From Thalassobaculaceae bacterium (lineage in GTDB: Bacteria; Pseudomonadota; Alphaproteobacteria; Thalassobaculales; Thalassobaculaceae): a DNA stretch of 50,772 nt. The stretch covers positions 1 through 50,772 of the forward strand of contig JARGOG010000026.1 of assembly GCA_029212785.1 (NCBI GenBank). The letters are read 5' to 3'. Under the pieces are notes generated by a model. The model was not told the DNA's origin and made no database searches. It saw nothing but the letters and a program-made list of their open reading frames with translations. Positions 15,974-24,346 of this stretch are shown here, piece by piece; position 1 is the first letter of the stretch, and each line of letters begins with the position of its first letter. The position numbers were made by a program, and so were the translations under genes.

Positions 15974-16831
15974 ATGGCCACCCCACCCAAGGCCTTCACC
16001 TATGTCGACCAGGACAAGTCCTGGCACGAAGGCAATCCCATGGTTCTCGGCCCGATGACCCAGTCGACCTGGCTCGGCAGCCTGGTCTTCGACGGCGCGC
16101 GCTGGTTCGAAGGCACCATGCCGGACCTCGACCGACACTGCGCGCGCGCCTGCCAAAGCGCCCGCAACATGCTGCTCGAGCCGAAAATTCGACCCGAGGA
16201 GATCGCCGAGCTCGTCAAGGAAGGCGTGTCCAAGCACTCCGGCGACACGGCGCTCTACATCAAGCCGATGTTCTGGGCCGATGGCGGCTGGATCTACCCG
16301 GATCCGGACACGACCCGCTTCATGCTGACGATCTACGAGAGCCCGCTGCCGGAAGACACCGGCTTCAGCGTCAACATCTCCGACAAGATCCGTCCGATGC
16401 CGACGGCGGCGCCGGTCGATGCCAAGGCGGCCTGCCTCTACGCCAATGCCGGGCGCGCGCTCAAGATTGCCCACGAGGCGGGATACGAGAACTGCGTGGT
16501 GCTCGATCCGATCGGCAATGTCGCCGAGCTTGCCACCGCCAACCTGTTCTATGCCAAGGACGGCGAGGTCCACACGCCGGTTCCGAACGGCACCTTCCTC
16601 AACGGCATCACCCGCCAGCGCGTGATCAAGCTGCTGAGCAAGGCGGGCTACAAAGTGCATGAACGGGTGATCACCACACCGGAGCTGATGGAGGCCGACG
16701 AGATCTTCTCCTGCGGCAACCACGGCAAGGTGATGTCGATCACCAAGATCATGGAACGGGCGCTGCAGCCGGGGCCGATCACCGCCAAGGCGCGGGAGCT
16801 CTACTGGGCCTATGCCCACGGCGACGCATAA
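15974..16831 (+). CDS. Class IV aminotransferase, branched-chain amino-acid type
   Basis: 285 residues, with GACGGAG upstream of the ATG. It belongs to the fold-type IV PLP enzymes: the PLP Lys is expected at Lys151 in [11 protein letters not shown], phosphate-binding positions at [12 protein letters not shown] (about 181-192) and NGITRQRV (about 209-216). It would transfer an amino group between branched-chain or related amino acids and 2-oxoglutarate in the cytoplasm. Members of this length with the opening [11 protein letters not shown] are usually annotated branched-chain-amino-acid aminotransferase; an R-selective or D-amino-acid activity cannot be excluded from sequence alone. It begins a three-gene unit with DUF1028 and a lipoprotein gene. 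Confidence 0.88.
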   Translation: MATPPKAFTYVDQDKSWHEGNPMVLGPMTQSTWLGSLVFDGARWFEGTMPDLDRHCARACQSARNMLLEPKIRPEEIAELVKEGVSKHSGDTALYIKPMFWADGGWIYPDPDTTRFMLTIYESPLPEDTGFSVNISDKIRPMPTAAPVDAKAACLYANAGRALKIAHEAGYENCVVLDPIGNVAELATANLFYAKDGEVHTPVPNGTFLNGITRQRVIKLLSKAGYKVHERVITTPELMEADEIFSCGNHGKVMSITKIMERALQPGPITAKARELYWAYAHGDA

Positions 16832-16850
16832 GCGGACGGACGTACCAGCC

Positions 16851-17531
16851 ATGACCTTCACCGTAGGCGGCGTGTGTCGGCGCACCGGGCAGTTCGGCAC
16901 GGCGCTCTCCACCTCCTCGATCGGGGCCGGCGGGCGCTGCCCGCACGCCGTCCCCGGTCTCGGCCTTGTCGTCACCCAGGCGCGCACCGACCCACGTCTC
17001 GGGCCGATCGGCCTCGACCTGCTGCGCGCCGGCCGCAGTTCCGGCGAGACGGTGGCGGCCATCGCCGAGTCCAGCCCGAACAGTGCCTGGCGTCAGCTCG
17101 GCGTGCTGACCCCCGACGGCGATGCCGCGGTCTTCACCGGCGGTAGCTGCGCCCAACCGGCGGACGGCATGGTGCTGGCCGACGGTTTCGTCATCGGCAA
17201 TTGGGTGCAGAGCGAAGCGGTGCTGGCGGCCATCGCCGCCGGTTTCGAGTGCGACCCGATGGCGGAGCTGGCCGACCGGCTGCTGCAGGGCATCGAGGGC
17301 GGCGAGGCGGCGGGCGGCGAACTCGATCCGCTGCAGTCGGCCGCCCTTGTCGTCTGCGATCCGGCCTATACATTCCCGATCATCGATCTGCGGGTCGACA
17401 ACTCGCCGACGCCGATCGCCGACCTGCGCCGGACCTGGGAGCGCTGGTCCGCGATCATGGAGGGCTATCTGCTGCGCGCCGTCGATCCGGCCGCCGCCCC
17501 CGACACGAGAAGCCTGGAAGGCCACGCATGA
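16851..17531 (+). CDS. DUF1028 domain-containing protein
   Basis: 226 residues from the ATG at 16851. The opening [20 protein letters not shown] and [16 protein letters not shown] match the DUF1028 family, thought to have an Ntn-hydrolase-like fold. [11 protein letters not shown], then [19 protein letters not shown] and NWVQSEAV also fit. The function of the family is not established; neighbours in other genomes include amino-acid and peptide metabolism genes, consistent with the aminotransferase 19 bases upstream. No signal peptide is seen. The stop codon overlaps the start of the next gene (ATGA at 17528). Confidence 0.9.
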   Translation: MTFTVGGVCRRTGQFGTALSTSSIGAGGRCPHAVPGLGLVVTQARTDPRLGPIGLDLLRAGRSSGETVAAIAESSPNSAWRQLGVLTPDGDAAVFTGGSCAQPADGMVLADGFVIGNWVQSEAVLAAIAAGFECDPMAELADRLLQGIEGGEAAGGELDPLQSAALVVCDPAYTFPIIDLRVDNSPTPIADLRRTWERWSAIMEGYLLRAVDPAAAPDTRSLEGHA

Positions 17532-17836
17532 TCCGTCCGCTCGCCCTGCTCGTCCTGCTGCTGACCCTCGCCGCCTGTGGCGGTCTCGACCGCGCCCGCT
17601 CGATGCCGCAGGACGAGATCGCCGTGATGTCCGACGAGGATGTCTGCGGCTATCTGTCGACCTTCGCCTATAAGGGGCGGCTGCCGGAAGCCTGGGAGAA
17701 CGAGGCGGTGCGCCGCGACCTGACCCGGTGCATCGACGACGGCATCAAGAAGCGTGCGGTGGACACCAAGCTCGACCGCACCAAGCCGATCCTCTGCCCT
17801 CAGGGCAAGAACACCCAGGATTCGCGCTGCTGGTGA
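17528..17836 (+). CDS. Small putative lipoprotein
   Basis: 102 residues starting at the ATG that overlaps the DUF1028 stop by four bases, so translation is coupled. Residues 1-16 form a signal peptide ending in the lipobox LAAC, with Cys17 the expected lipidated residue. Glycine follows at +2 and +3, so sorting to the outer membrane is plausible. The mature part is charged and holds three further Cys (in DVCGY, TRCIDD, ILCPQG) plus one two residues before the end (SRCW), which could form two disulfides in the periplasm. I do not recognise the family. Confidence 0.75.
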   Translation: MIRPLALLVLLLTLAACGGLDRARSMPQDEIAVMSDEDVCGYLSTFAYKGRLPEAWENEAVRRDLTRCIDDGIKKRAVDTKLDRTKPILCPQGKNTQDSRCW

Positions 17837-17878
17837 TCTGACGCCGGCCCAGGTGACAAGTTCGGGTGTCGCTCGACT

Positions 17879-18598
17879 TTACCCCCGCCTCTCCGCGATC
17901 AGAGCCGCGAGGGCGCGCTTCTGACGGCCGTCGCCGTCGAAATTAGCGGAATCCAGCCAGCTCTGGAACGCCGCCTTGATGGCCGGCCACTCGCTGTCGA
18001 GGATCGAGAACCACGCGGTATCGCGGTTGCGGCCCTTGTACATGACCGCCTGGCGGAACAGCCCCTCATAGGTGAAGCCAAGCCGGGCCGCCGCCGCGCG
18101 CGACGGCGCGTTGAGATTGTCGCATTTCCACTCGTAGCGCCGGTAGCCGAGCTCGTCGAACACCCGGGCCATCATTAGATACATCGCCTCGGTCGACCCG
18201 GTGGTGCGCTGCATCAGCGGCGAGAAGGTGATGAAGCCGACCTCGATCACGCCGTTCGTCGGATCGATCCGCAGGTATGTGCAGAAACCGACCGCCTTGC
18301 CGGTCGCAAGGTCGATCACCGCGTGGAACAGCGGGTCCTCGCTTTTGGCGTTCGCAGCAAGCGCGGTGTCGAACGCGCCACGGTCGCCATAGGGGCCGAC
18401 GGGCAGATAGGTCCACATCTTCCCGGCCGTGTCCGAGGAGAAGGCCGCCCACAGGTCGTCGCCGTGTTTCGCCGGATCCAGCGGCTCCAGACGGACGGTG
18501 CGGCCTTCCATCGCGATGCGGGACGGGCGCTCGCAAGGCGTCCAGTCTGGAACGGCCCAGCCGATCGGCTGGCCGAGATCGTTGATGCGGGTGGTCAT
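17879..18598 (-). CDS. GNAT-family N-acetyltransferase, RimJ/RimL-like
   Basis: 239 residues from the ATG at 18598 (MTTRINDLGQPIGW); the upstream open frame is not conserved. It has the GNAT fold of the RimJ/RimL branch: RTVRLEPLD at about 33-41, IEVGFITFSPLMQRTTGSTEAMY (positions about 118-140; acetyl-CoA loop region R.TG.TEA), and YRRYEWKCDNLNAPSRAAA near 155-173, the WKCD.N..S motif of acetyl-CoA binding. The group acetylates small amines or protein N-termini using acetyl-CoA; substrate unknown. It stands alone, convergent with the lipoprotein gene, and divergent from nothing: the REP-like element and quiC lie upstream. Confidence 0.92.
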   Translation of the reverse strand: MTTRINDLGQPIGWAVPDWTPCERPSRIAMEGRTVRLEPLDPAKHGDDLWAAFSSDTAGKMWTYLPVGPYGDRGAFDTALAANAKSEDPLFHAVIDLATGKAVGFCTYLRIDPTNGVIEVGFITFSPLMQRTTGSTEAMYLMMARVFDELGYRRYEWKCDNLNAPSRAAAARLGFTYEGLFRQAVMYKGRNRDTAWFSILDSEWPAIKAAFQSWLDSANFDGDGRQKRALAALIAERRG

Positions 18599-18720
18599 GG
18601 CGGGCTCCGGCGGGTGGTTTGGACTCTCTCCATGCGCCTTTCCGACGGGCCAACGTAGATCCAAGGGAGAACCGGCCGACGGTCCATCTGTTCCAGGCTT
18701 GCCCTGTCTCTACATCTAGC

Positions 18721-18845
18721 GACTTCCCGGACGGCCGGCCTGCGCCGGATGATCCGGGATCCAGGTGTCGGGGATGGGTCCTGAATCGCGCGTCGCGCGT
18801 CCAGGAAGTCGAGTGTTGGGAGGGGGTTCTAGGGATGGTGAGGGC
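18721..18845. repeat. REP-like extragenic palindrome, copy 1
   Basis: Intergenic element directly after the quiC stop (minus strand). The outer arms GACTTCCCGGACG (18721-18733) and CGTCCAGGAAGTC (18798-18810) are inverted repeats with one mismatch. Inside is a second hairpin, TCCTG-AAT-CGCGCGTCGCGCG-TC-CAGGA. The right flank AGGGATGGTGAGGGC is shared with the element at 46.4-46.5 kb. It looks like a dispersed REP family rather than a gene terminator alone. Confidence 0.6.
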
Positions 18846-20750
18846 CTACCCCTTCGGCATCCCCTTGGGGCGCATCAGGCGGTGCTGGGCAGCAATCCGG
18901 AAAGGCGCGTTGGCCGCACCGTATCCGCGATACCCGTCACGGCGCTCCACCACCTCGAAGAAGAACCCGTCGCCATAGGTCCGGCTGTAGAGCTGAAGGA
19001 ACTCCCCCCTGTCGTCACGGTCATAGAGGATGTTGCAGGCCTTCAGCGAGGCGACGAAATCCGGATCGAGCCCGAACCGCGCCTCGACGTCGCCGTAGTA
19101 GTTCGCCGGGATCTCCAGCGCCTGGAAGCCGTTGCCGGCCAGCGCCTCGGCCGTCGCCAGAATGTCGGCGGTCTGGAACGCGATGTGCTGGACCGACGAG
19201 CCGAAGCTCTCGGCAACGAAGCGGCCGGCCAGTGTGCGGCGGTTCTCGGCCCCGTTCAGGGTGAGCCGCAGCGCCATGTCCGGGCTCTCGATCGCCTGGC
19301 TGCGCACCACGCCGGCCGGATCGATCACATCGACCATCGGCGCCTTCGCGGTATCGAAGATGGCTGTGTAGAACAGCATCCAGGTCAGCATCTCCTCGTA
19401 ATTCATGGTCTGGGCGAGATGGTCGATGCGGGTGAGCCCGACACCTTGGGGCTTGCCGCCCGACGCCGGATCGCCTGTCACCGGCTCGAACTCGATCTCC
19501 CAGACCTGGGCCAGTTCGGTCTTGTCGTCGATGAAATGCATCACGCCGCCGCCGACGCCCCGGATCGCCGGGATCTTCAACTCGCCCGGTCCGGCCGGCT
19601 GCTCGAACGGATCGGCCAGCAACGCGCGCGCCCGGCTTACCGTCGCCGTCGCATCCTCGACCTTCAGGCCGATATCGCATACCGACGTGCCGTGCATCAG
19701 GTAGGCGGAATGGGCGAAGCCTTCCTTCTCGGTGTTGATCACCAGGTTGATGGCGCCCTGGCGCCAGACCTCGACATCCTTGGAGACATGGCGCCCGGCC
19801 CGGGCGAAGCCGAGGCTGCGGAACAGACCCGCCAGGTCCCCCGCTTCGCGCTCGTCGGCGGTGAATTCGACGAACTCGATACCGGACACCGAGATCCGGT
19901 CGGGCATGGCCGGCGGCGCGATGGCGATCTCCGGCTCGGCGCGAGCGACCTCGTCCATCAGCGTGATCAGCGAGCGCCGTCCGTCGATCGAGATCGATTT
20001 CGGCGAACCGCCGCGGAACTGGTCATTGAAGATCTCCAGCGACAGCACGCCGTCATAGCCGGTCGCCGCCACCGCCCGCATGAAGCCGACGACGTCGAGG
20101 TCGCCCTGCCCCGGCATGTTTCGGAAATGCCGGCTCCAGTACAGCAGGTCCATGTCGATCAGCGGCGCGTCGGCGAGCTGGACGATGAAGATCTTGTCGC
20201 ACGGGATCGAGCGGATGGTGTTGACATCGGTCTTGCGGGCGAGCGTGTGGAAGCTGTCGAGGATCAGGCCGATGCTCGCATGATCGGCCCGGCGCACGAT
20301 CTCCCAGGCGTCGCGGTGATCGTTGACATGGCGGCCCCAGGCCAGTGCCTCGAAGCCGACCCGCAGGCCCCGCCTGGCCGCCCGCTCTCCCAGTTCCGCC
20401 AGGTCGTCGGCCGCCCGATCGATGCCGCCGAGCGCCGCCTGCGAGGTATTGGAGCAGATCAGCATCAGGTCGGTGCCGAGTTCCTGCATCACGTCGAACT
20501 TGCGCTCGGCCCGGTCGAAGGCGCGGCTGCGGTGCGGTTCCGGCATGCCCTCGAAATCACGGAACGGCTGGAATAGCGTGATCTCCAGACCGGCATCGCG
20601 GATCATCCGCCCGACCTCGCGTGGCCCGCCGTCATAGGCGAGGAAATCGTTCTCGAAGATTTCCAGCCCGTCGAAGCCGGCGGCGGCGATCGAGGCGAGT
20701 TTCTCCTGGAAGTCGCCGCTGATCGAGACGGTCGCGATTGAGGTCTTCAC
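18846..20750 (-). CDS. quiC: 3-Dehydroshikimate dehydratase, two-domain QuiC type
   Basis: 634 residues. Residues 1-290 are a sugar-phosphate isomerase/epimerase TIM barrel (MKTSIATVSISGDFQEKL at the start). Metal ligands appear at Glu134, Asp165, Gln191 and Glu239, the same positions I recall for the Pseudomonas QuiC1 enzyme. Residues about 290-634 form a 4-hydroxyphenylpyruvate dioxygenase-like VOC region with the candidate iron ligands in RIDHLAQ, SVQHIAF and FFFEVVE. The N-terminal domain converts 3-dehydroshikimate to protocatechuate; the job of the C-terminal domain in this family is uncertain. The gene starts 12 bases after the shikimate dehydrogenase-family stop, so the two form an operon for quinate/shikimate catabolism in the cytoplasm. 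The protocatechuate ring-cleavage genes are not in this window. Confidence 0.92.
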   Translation of the reverse strand: MKTSIATVSISGDFQEKLASIAAAGFDGLEIFENDFLAYDGGPREVGRMIRDAGLEITLFQPFRDFEGMPEPHRSRAFDRAERKFDVMQELGTDLMLICSNTSQAALGGIDRAADDLAELGERAARRGLRVGFEALAWGRHVNDHRDAWEIVRRADHASIGLILDSFHTLARKTDVNTIRSIPCDKIFIVQLADAPLIDMDLLYWSRHFRNMPGQGDLDVVGFMRAVAATGYDGVLSLEIFNDQFRGGSPKSISIDGRRSLITLMDEVARAEPEIAIAPPAMPDRISVSGIEFVEFTADEREAGDLAGLFRSLGFARAGRHVSKDVEVWRQGAINLVINTEKEGFAHSAYLMHGTSVCDIGLKVEDATATVSRARALLADPFEQPAGPGELKIPAIRGVGGGVMHFIDDKTELAQVWEIEFEPVTGDPASGGKPQGVGLTRIDHLAQTMNYEEMLTWMLFYTAIFDTAKAPMVDVIDPAGVVRSQAIESPDMALRLTLNGAENRRTLAGRFVAESFGSSVQHIAFQTADILATAEALAGNGFQALEIPANYYGDVEARFGLDPDFVASLKACNILYDRDDRGEFLQLYSRTYGDGFFFEVVERRDGYRGYGAANAPFRIAAQHRLMRPKGMPKG

Positions 20751-20762
20751 CCGGTGGTCCCC

Positions 20763-21623
20763 TTATCCAGGCCCGAAACTGTCGAATGTGCTCCGCATGG
20801 CATCCGGGTCGGCCGGCAGGCCGCTGAACAGCTCGAACGCCTTCACCGCCTGGAACAGGGCCATGCCGGCCCCGGTGGCGATCCGGCATCCGGCGGTCTT
20901 GGCGGCGCGCACGAACTCGGTCTCCATCGGAAAATAGATGATATCCACCACCCAGTGCCGAGCCTCCAAAAGCGCTGTCGGGATCGGCGTGCCCGGGTGA
21001 TCGGCCATGCCGACGGGCGTGGCGTTGACGATGCCGTCAACCGCGCCAACCACGGCCTGCGCACCATCGGCGACAATCGCTCGGCCGGTGCCGAACCGCG
21101 CCTCCAAGGCAGCGACGAGGGCTGTGGCGCCCGTCCGGTTGGTATCGGCGACGAGCAGGGTCCCGACCCCGCAGCCGAGCAGCGCGTTGGCCACCGCCGC
21201 TCCGGCGCCGCCGGCGCCGATCAGCACGACCCGATCCATCGGCTCGGTCTCCATGGTGCGCCGGAAACTCTCGGCGAAACCCCACATGTCGGTGTTGTGG
21301 CCGACACGCCTGCCGCCCTCGAAGACGATGGTGTTGACCGCTCCTACCGCCCGCGCCTCATCGGACATCTCATCGAGCCAGGCCAGCGCCTGCTGCTTGT
21401 AGGGATGGGTAACGTTCACGCCGGCATAGCCGCAGATCTCCGCCGCCCGCAGCATCGCCTCGAACGGCGGGGTCTCGGCCATCTCGGCCGGATCGATGCG
21501 GTTGTAGACGTAGCGCAAACCCTGACGCGCGCCCTCCACCTCATGCATGCGCGGCGTACGCGAAAGCGCCGTTCCCCGGCCGATCAGGCCGACCAGCACA
21601 GAGCGCCCGAGTTCGACCGCCAT
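20763..21623 (-). CDS. Shikimate/quinate dehydrogenase family protein
   Basis: 286 residues from the ATG at 21623, preceded by GGGGGAGGCAAGC; longer open frame upstream is not conserved. N-terminal substrate domain: LIGRGTALSRTPRMHE (the usual S.SP is S.TP), NVTHPYKQ with the catalytic Lys, and GAVNTIVF. The Asp partner is in GHNTDMWGF. The nucleotide-binding loop is GAGGAGAAVANAL and is followed by VADTNRT; an acidic residue at the end of strand 2 rather than a basic pair favours NAD over NADP. That and the operon with the dehydratase point to a catabolic quinate/shikimate dehydrogenase (YdiB/QuiA2-like role) rather than biosynthetic AroE. It oxidises shikimate or quinate to the 3-dehydro form. 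Confidence 0.88.
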   Translation of the reverse strand: MAVELGRSVLVGLIGRGTALSRTPRMHEVEGARQGLRYVYNRIDPAEMAETPPFEAMLRAAEICGYAGVNVTHPYKQQALAWLDEMSDEARAVGAVNTIVFEGGRRVGHNTDMWGFAESFRRTMETEPMDRVVLIGAGGAGAAVANALLGCGVGTLLVADTNRTGATALVAALEARFGTGRAIVADGAQAVVGAVDGIVNATPVGMADHPGTPIPTALLEARHWVVDIIYFPMETEFVRAAKTAGCRIATGAGMALFQAVKAFELFSGLPADPDAMRSTFDSFGPG

Positions 21624-21713
21624 GCTTGCCTCCCCCAGAATCTTTTCTTGTTGCCGCCGAGAGTGTCGGATTTGCGGGAGGCCATCAAGGATACCGTCAG
21701 TCGGCCAAGCCGT

Positions 21714-21746
21714 GTTCTCGCGGCGCGACGATCCGGCCGCGAGAAC
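21714..21746. promoter_or_regulatory. Perfect 11-11-11 inverted repeat upstream of the shikimate operon
   Basis: GTTCTCGCGGC and GCCGCGAGAAC are exact inverted repeats separated by 11 bases, so arm centres are 22 bases apart, about two helical turns. The site is about 90 bases upstream of the shikimate dehydrogenase-family start and about 120 bases upstream of the divergent SAM-fold gene. No gene ends nearby, so a terminator is unlikely and an operator for a dimeric or tetrameric regulator is the best reading. Confidence 0.5.
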
Positions 21747-21865
21747 GGAACGGCAGTGAGGCACGAAGATCTCGCTCTCACCCGCCGGGGTGACGTCGAT
21801 CACGCTGAAGTCTCCCCGGCAGGTCCGGCCGTCGCACCGCCGCTTGCGGCATGCTAAGAGTCCCC

Positions 21866-22585
21866 ATGAGCCCGATCTTCGAAGAACTGGACTACCGAGA
21901 GACGCCGATCGGCGCCCTCAGCCTGCGCCGCCGTCACGACCTGCGGCTTGGCGAGGACGTGCTGGAGATCAAACTCGGCGACGCCTTCCTGATGTCGAGC
22001 CGCTTCACCGCCTCGGAGATCGCGCTGGCAAGGCTCGGACTGGCCGATGTAACGTCGGACGCGCCGGATGTCGTGGTCGGCGGTCTCGGGCTCGGCTACA
22101 CCGCCGCGACCGTGCTGGAGGATGCCGGGGTCGGCTCGCTGGTGGTGGTCGACATGCTCGACGCAGTCATCGGCTGGCACCGCGACGGCCTGTTGCCGCT
22201 CGGCCCGGTGCTGACCAGCGATCCGCGCTGCCGACTGGTGCAGGGCGACTTCTTCGCGCTGGCCGCCGCCGACGCCGGCTTCGATCCGGATCGGCCGGGA
22301 CGGAAGCTGGATGCCATCCTGGTGGATATCGATCACGCGCCGGAGGATCTGCTGGACGACGGCAGTGCGGGCTTCTACACGACCGACGGTCTGACGGCGC
22401 TGGCCCGTCACCTGAAACCGGGCGGCGTGTTCGGATTGTGGTCGAACGAGCCGCCGGACGATGCCTTCACCGGCCGGCTTGCCGGGATCTTCGCCGCGGC
22501 CAGAGCCGAACCGGTGGTCTTCGACAACCCGTATCAGGGCAATATGGTGACCCAGACCGTCTATCTGGCATCCGTGGCCGCATGA
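21866..22585 (+). CDS. Spermidine synthase-like SAM-fold protein
   Basis: 239 residues from the ATG at 21866 (MSPIFEELDYRETPIGALSLRRR); an ATG five codons upstream is the alternative, and neither has a strong ribosome-binding site. VVVGGLGLGYTAATVLE (about residues 69-85) is the nucleotide-binding motif, followed by VVDMLDAVIGWHR and RCRLVQGDFF, and later ILVDIDHAP where spermidine synthase has its catalytic acidic residue. The protein resembles the stand-alone spermidine synthase-like family that lacks much of the N-terminal beta domain of true SpeE. Aminopropyl transfer is possible but unproven; it could be a small-molecule methyltransferase. Its stop overlaps the start of the next SAM-fold gene by four bases. 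Confidence 0.8.
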   Translation: MSPIFEELDYRETPIGALSLRRRHDLRLGEDVLEIKLGDAFLMSSRFTASEIALARLGLADVTSDAPDVVVGGLGLGYTAATVLEDAGVGSLVVVDMLDAVIGWHRDGLLPLGPVLTSDPRCRLVQGDFFALAAADAGFDPDRPGRKLDAILVDIDHAPEDLLDDGSAGFYTTDGLTALARHLKPGGVFGLWSNEPPDDAFTGRLAGIFAAARAEPVVFDNPYQGNMVTQTVYLASVAA

Positions 22586-23238
22586 CCCCCTGCCCCGTCT
22601 GTCGCGTGCCGGAGACACGGCCCTTCGAGACGATCGGCGAGCGCCGCTACCACCGCTGCGACACCTGCCTCGCCACTTTCCTGGACCGCGGCGACCTGCC
22701 GACCCTGGAGCAGGCGGTCACCCATTACGCCCATCATCGCAACGAGATCGCCGACCCGGCCTATCGCCGTTTCCTCTCGAAGCTCGCAACTCCGCTCGGC
22801 ACGGTACTGTCGGCCGGATCGCAAGGCCTCGACTACGGCAGCGGCCCGGGCCCGGCGCTGGCCGCGATGCTCGAAGCGGCCGGCCATCAAGTCGCGCTCT
22901 ACGACCCGATCTACGAGCCGAACCAGGATGCCCTGGAAGGCACCTATGATTTCATCACCTGTACCGAGGTGATCGAGCATTTCCACCAGCCAGCCGACGA
23001 GTTCGACCGTCTCGCCCGGTTGCTGCGGCCCGGCGGCTGGCTTGCGGTGATGACCTGTTTCCAGACGGACGACCCCAGTTTCGCCGGCTGGCACTACCGC
23101 CGCGACCCGACCCATGTGGTGTTCTATCGCGAGGAAACCCTGCGCCATGTCGCCGGCCAACGAGGCTGGTCCTGCACCGTCCCGGCCAGGGACGTGGCGC
23201 TGATGCAGTGTGTCGGGGGCTCGTCACCAACCGTTTAG
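22582..23238 (+). CDS. Class I SAM methyltransferase with N-terminal zinc ribbon
   Basis: 218 residues from the ATG at 22582 (ATGA overlap with the preceding stop), so translation is coupled. Residues 1-35 contain CPVC and CDTC (Cys4, Cys7, Cys27, Cys30), a zinc ribbon. The SAM-binding motif GLDYGSGPGPALAAMLEAAG follows at about 76-95, then VALYDPIY and ITCTEVIEHFHQPADEF, typical of the methyltransferase 23 family. Proteins with a zinc ribbon in front of this fold methylate sugars, lipids or small metabolites; the substrate is not clear. Coupled to the spermidine synthase-like gene, so the two may act on the same or sequential polyamine-like substrates, an inference. Confidence 0.88.
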   Translation: MTPCPVCRVPETRPFETIGERRYHRCDTCLATFLDRGDLPTLEQAVTHYAHHRNEIADPAYRRFLSKLATPLGTVLSAGSQGLDYGSGPGPALAAMLEAAGHQVALYDPIYEPNQDALEGTYDFITCTEVIEHFHQPADEFDRLARLLRPGGWLAVMTCFQTDDPSFAGWHYRRDPTHVVFYREETLRHVAGQRGWSCTVPARDVALMQCVGGSSPTV

Positions 23239-23587
23239 CCGCCCCTGGCCTAGTCGCCGGTACGGGCGACCACCCGTCCGGCGATCAGCGCTCCGATCCA
23301 GCACGATCCTGGCGAGGAATGTGGCGCGTCGGCGAAGGATCATGGCATCTTTCCCGTATTGATCGGACAATACGCTCAAGCCTCGGACAAGGGGCCGCAG
23401 TGCCCTGCGCCATGAGGAGAGGGCATCCGCCGGGTCGGTGCCGTCGCGTTGACGGATTGTCCCGCGGGTGGTTCCATAAATGCGGGCAAGCGGCCGGATC
23501 GGCAACGGGGAAGAGTGTTGAGATGCTGCAGCGATTGCGCCAGATAGCGCCGTCCATCTTCCCTGTCCGCGTCGCGGTGCGTGAACA
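23239..23587. other. Intergenic region before the response regulator
   Basis: 349 bases after the methyltransferase stop with no convincing coding frame. TTGACG at 23449-23454 is followed at 18-20 bases by TCCATAAA, a weak promoter candidate for the response regulator about 110 bases further on. I see no strong hairpin with a T run that would terminate the upstream pair and no clear ribosome-binding site before 23588. Confidence 0.35.
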
Positions 23588-24325
23588 ATGATCCGATCCT
23601 CCCGCCATGGCGGTTTCGATTTTCGCGATATCTACGTGCTCGTCGTCGAGGACGAGGAATTTGCCCGGGCCCTCACCAATCAGGTTCTGAGGGGCTACGG
23701 TTGCGCCGGCGTGATGGCGGTCGAGAACGGCAACCTGGCGCTGGACGTGTTGACCACCGCCACCCGGTCCTTCGACCTCATCATCTGCGATTTCCGCATG
23801 CCGAAGATGAACGGGCTGGAACTTCTGAAGGCGATCCGCAAGGGCGTGCCGGGTGTGGCGCGCGACATCCCCTTCGCCATGCTGACCAGCCACGCCGACA
23901 AACCGGTGGTCGGCCTCGCGTTCGAACTCGATGTCGATTGCTTCCTGATCAAGCCGATCACGGCAGCGACCATGCGGGAGCGGTTAACCCGGGTGATGGC
24001 GTCCGACCGGACGATCAAAAAGCCGTTCGACTATTACGAGATTGATACCGACCGCGCCGGGACCGGTGATGTCATGTCGGACATGGAGTCCGTGAGCCGC
24101 GCGGGCGCAACACCCGCGACGGTGGGCAAGGTGAGCCGGCCTGGCACCAAGATCGTCAGCCTAGCGAAAGTGCGACCGGGATCGGTGCTGGTCGACCCGG
24201 TGGTCACCAGCGGTGGCCAGCAGCTCCTACCCGCCGGATCAACCCTGGACACCCGCACGGTTGCGCGCCTGCGCGACCTCGCAGAAATGGACGCGAGCGT
24301 GCGCGAAGTGCATGTCGAGGATTAG
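23588..24325 (+). CDS. Response regulator with LRPG-type C-terminal module
   Basis: 245 residues. Residues about 15-140 are a receiver domain: acidic pair in VVEDEE, phospho-acceptor Asp in IICDFRMPKMNG, Thr in AMLTSHA and Lys in FLIKPI. After a linker rich in Ser, Ala and Gly (about 155-195), residues 198-245 contain SLAKVRPGSVLVDPVV, LLPAGSTLD and VARLRDLAEMD. That short module usually sits in front of or behind HD-GYP phosphodiesterase domains, but no HD-GYP is present here. It has no DNA-binding domain, so it likely works by protein contact, or as a phosphate sink in a relay. It converges on the REC-EAL gene with a 21-base gap. The start lacks a visible ribosome-binding site, so the true start could differ by a few codons. 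Confidence 0.85.
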   Translation: MIRSSRHGGFDFRDIYVLVVEDEEFARALTNQVLRGYGCAGVMAVENGNLALDVLTTATRSFDLIICDFRMPKMNGLELLKAIRKGVPGVARDIPFAMLTSHADKPVVGLAFELDVDCFLIKPITAATMRERLTRVMASDRTIKKPFDYYEIDTDRAGTGDVMSDMESVSRAGATPATVGKVSRPGTKIVSLAKVRPGSVLVDPVVTSGGQQLLPAGSTLDTRTVARLRDLAEMDASVREVHVED

Positions 24326-24346
24326 GCCCCACCCGGTGGTCGGGGA

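Noticed and set aside
15833-17062. Open minus-strand frame extending pyrD upstream to give a 767-residue protein.
   Set aside because: It runs antisense through the aminotransferase and DUF1028 genes and shows no conserved motif; pyrD family similarity begins at the ATG at 15832.
23208-23591. Plus-strand open frame of 127 codons before the response regulator.
   Set aside because: It overlaps the end of the methyltransferase gene, has biased composition and no recognisable motif or ribosome-binding site.
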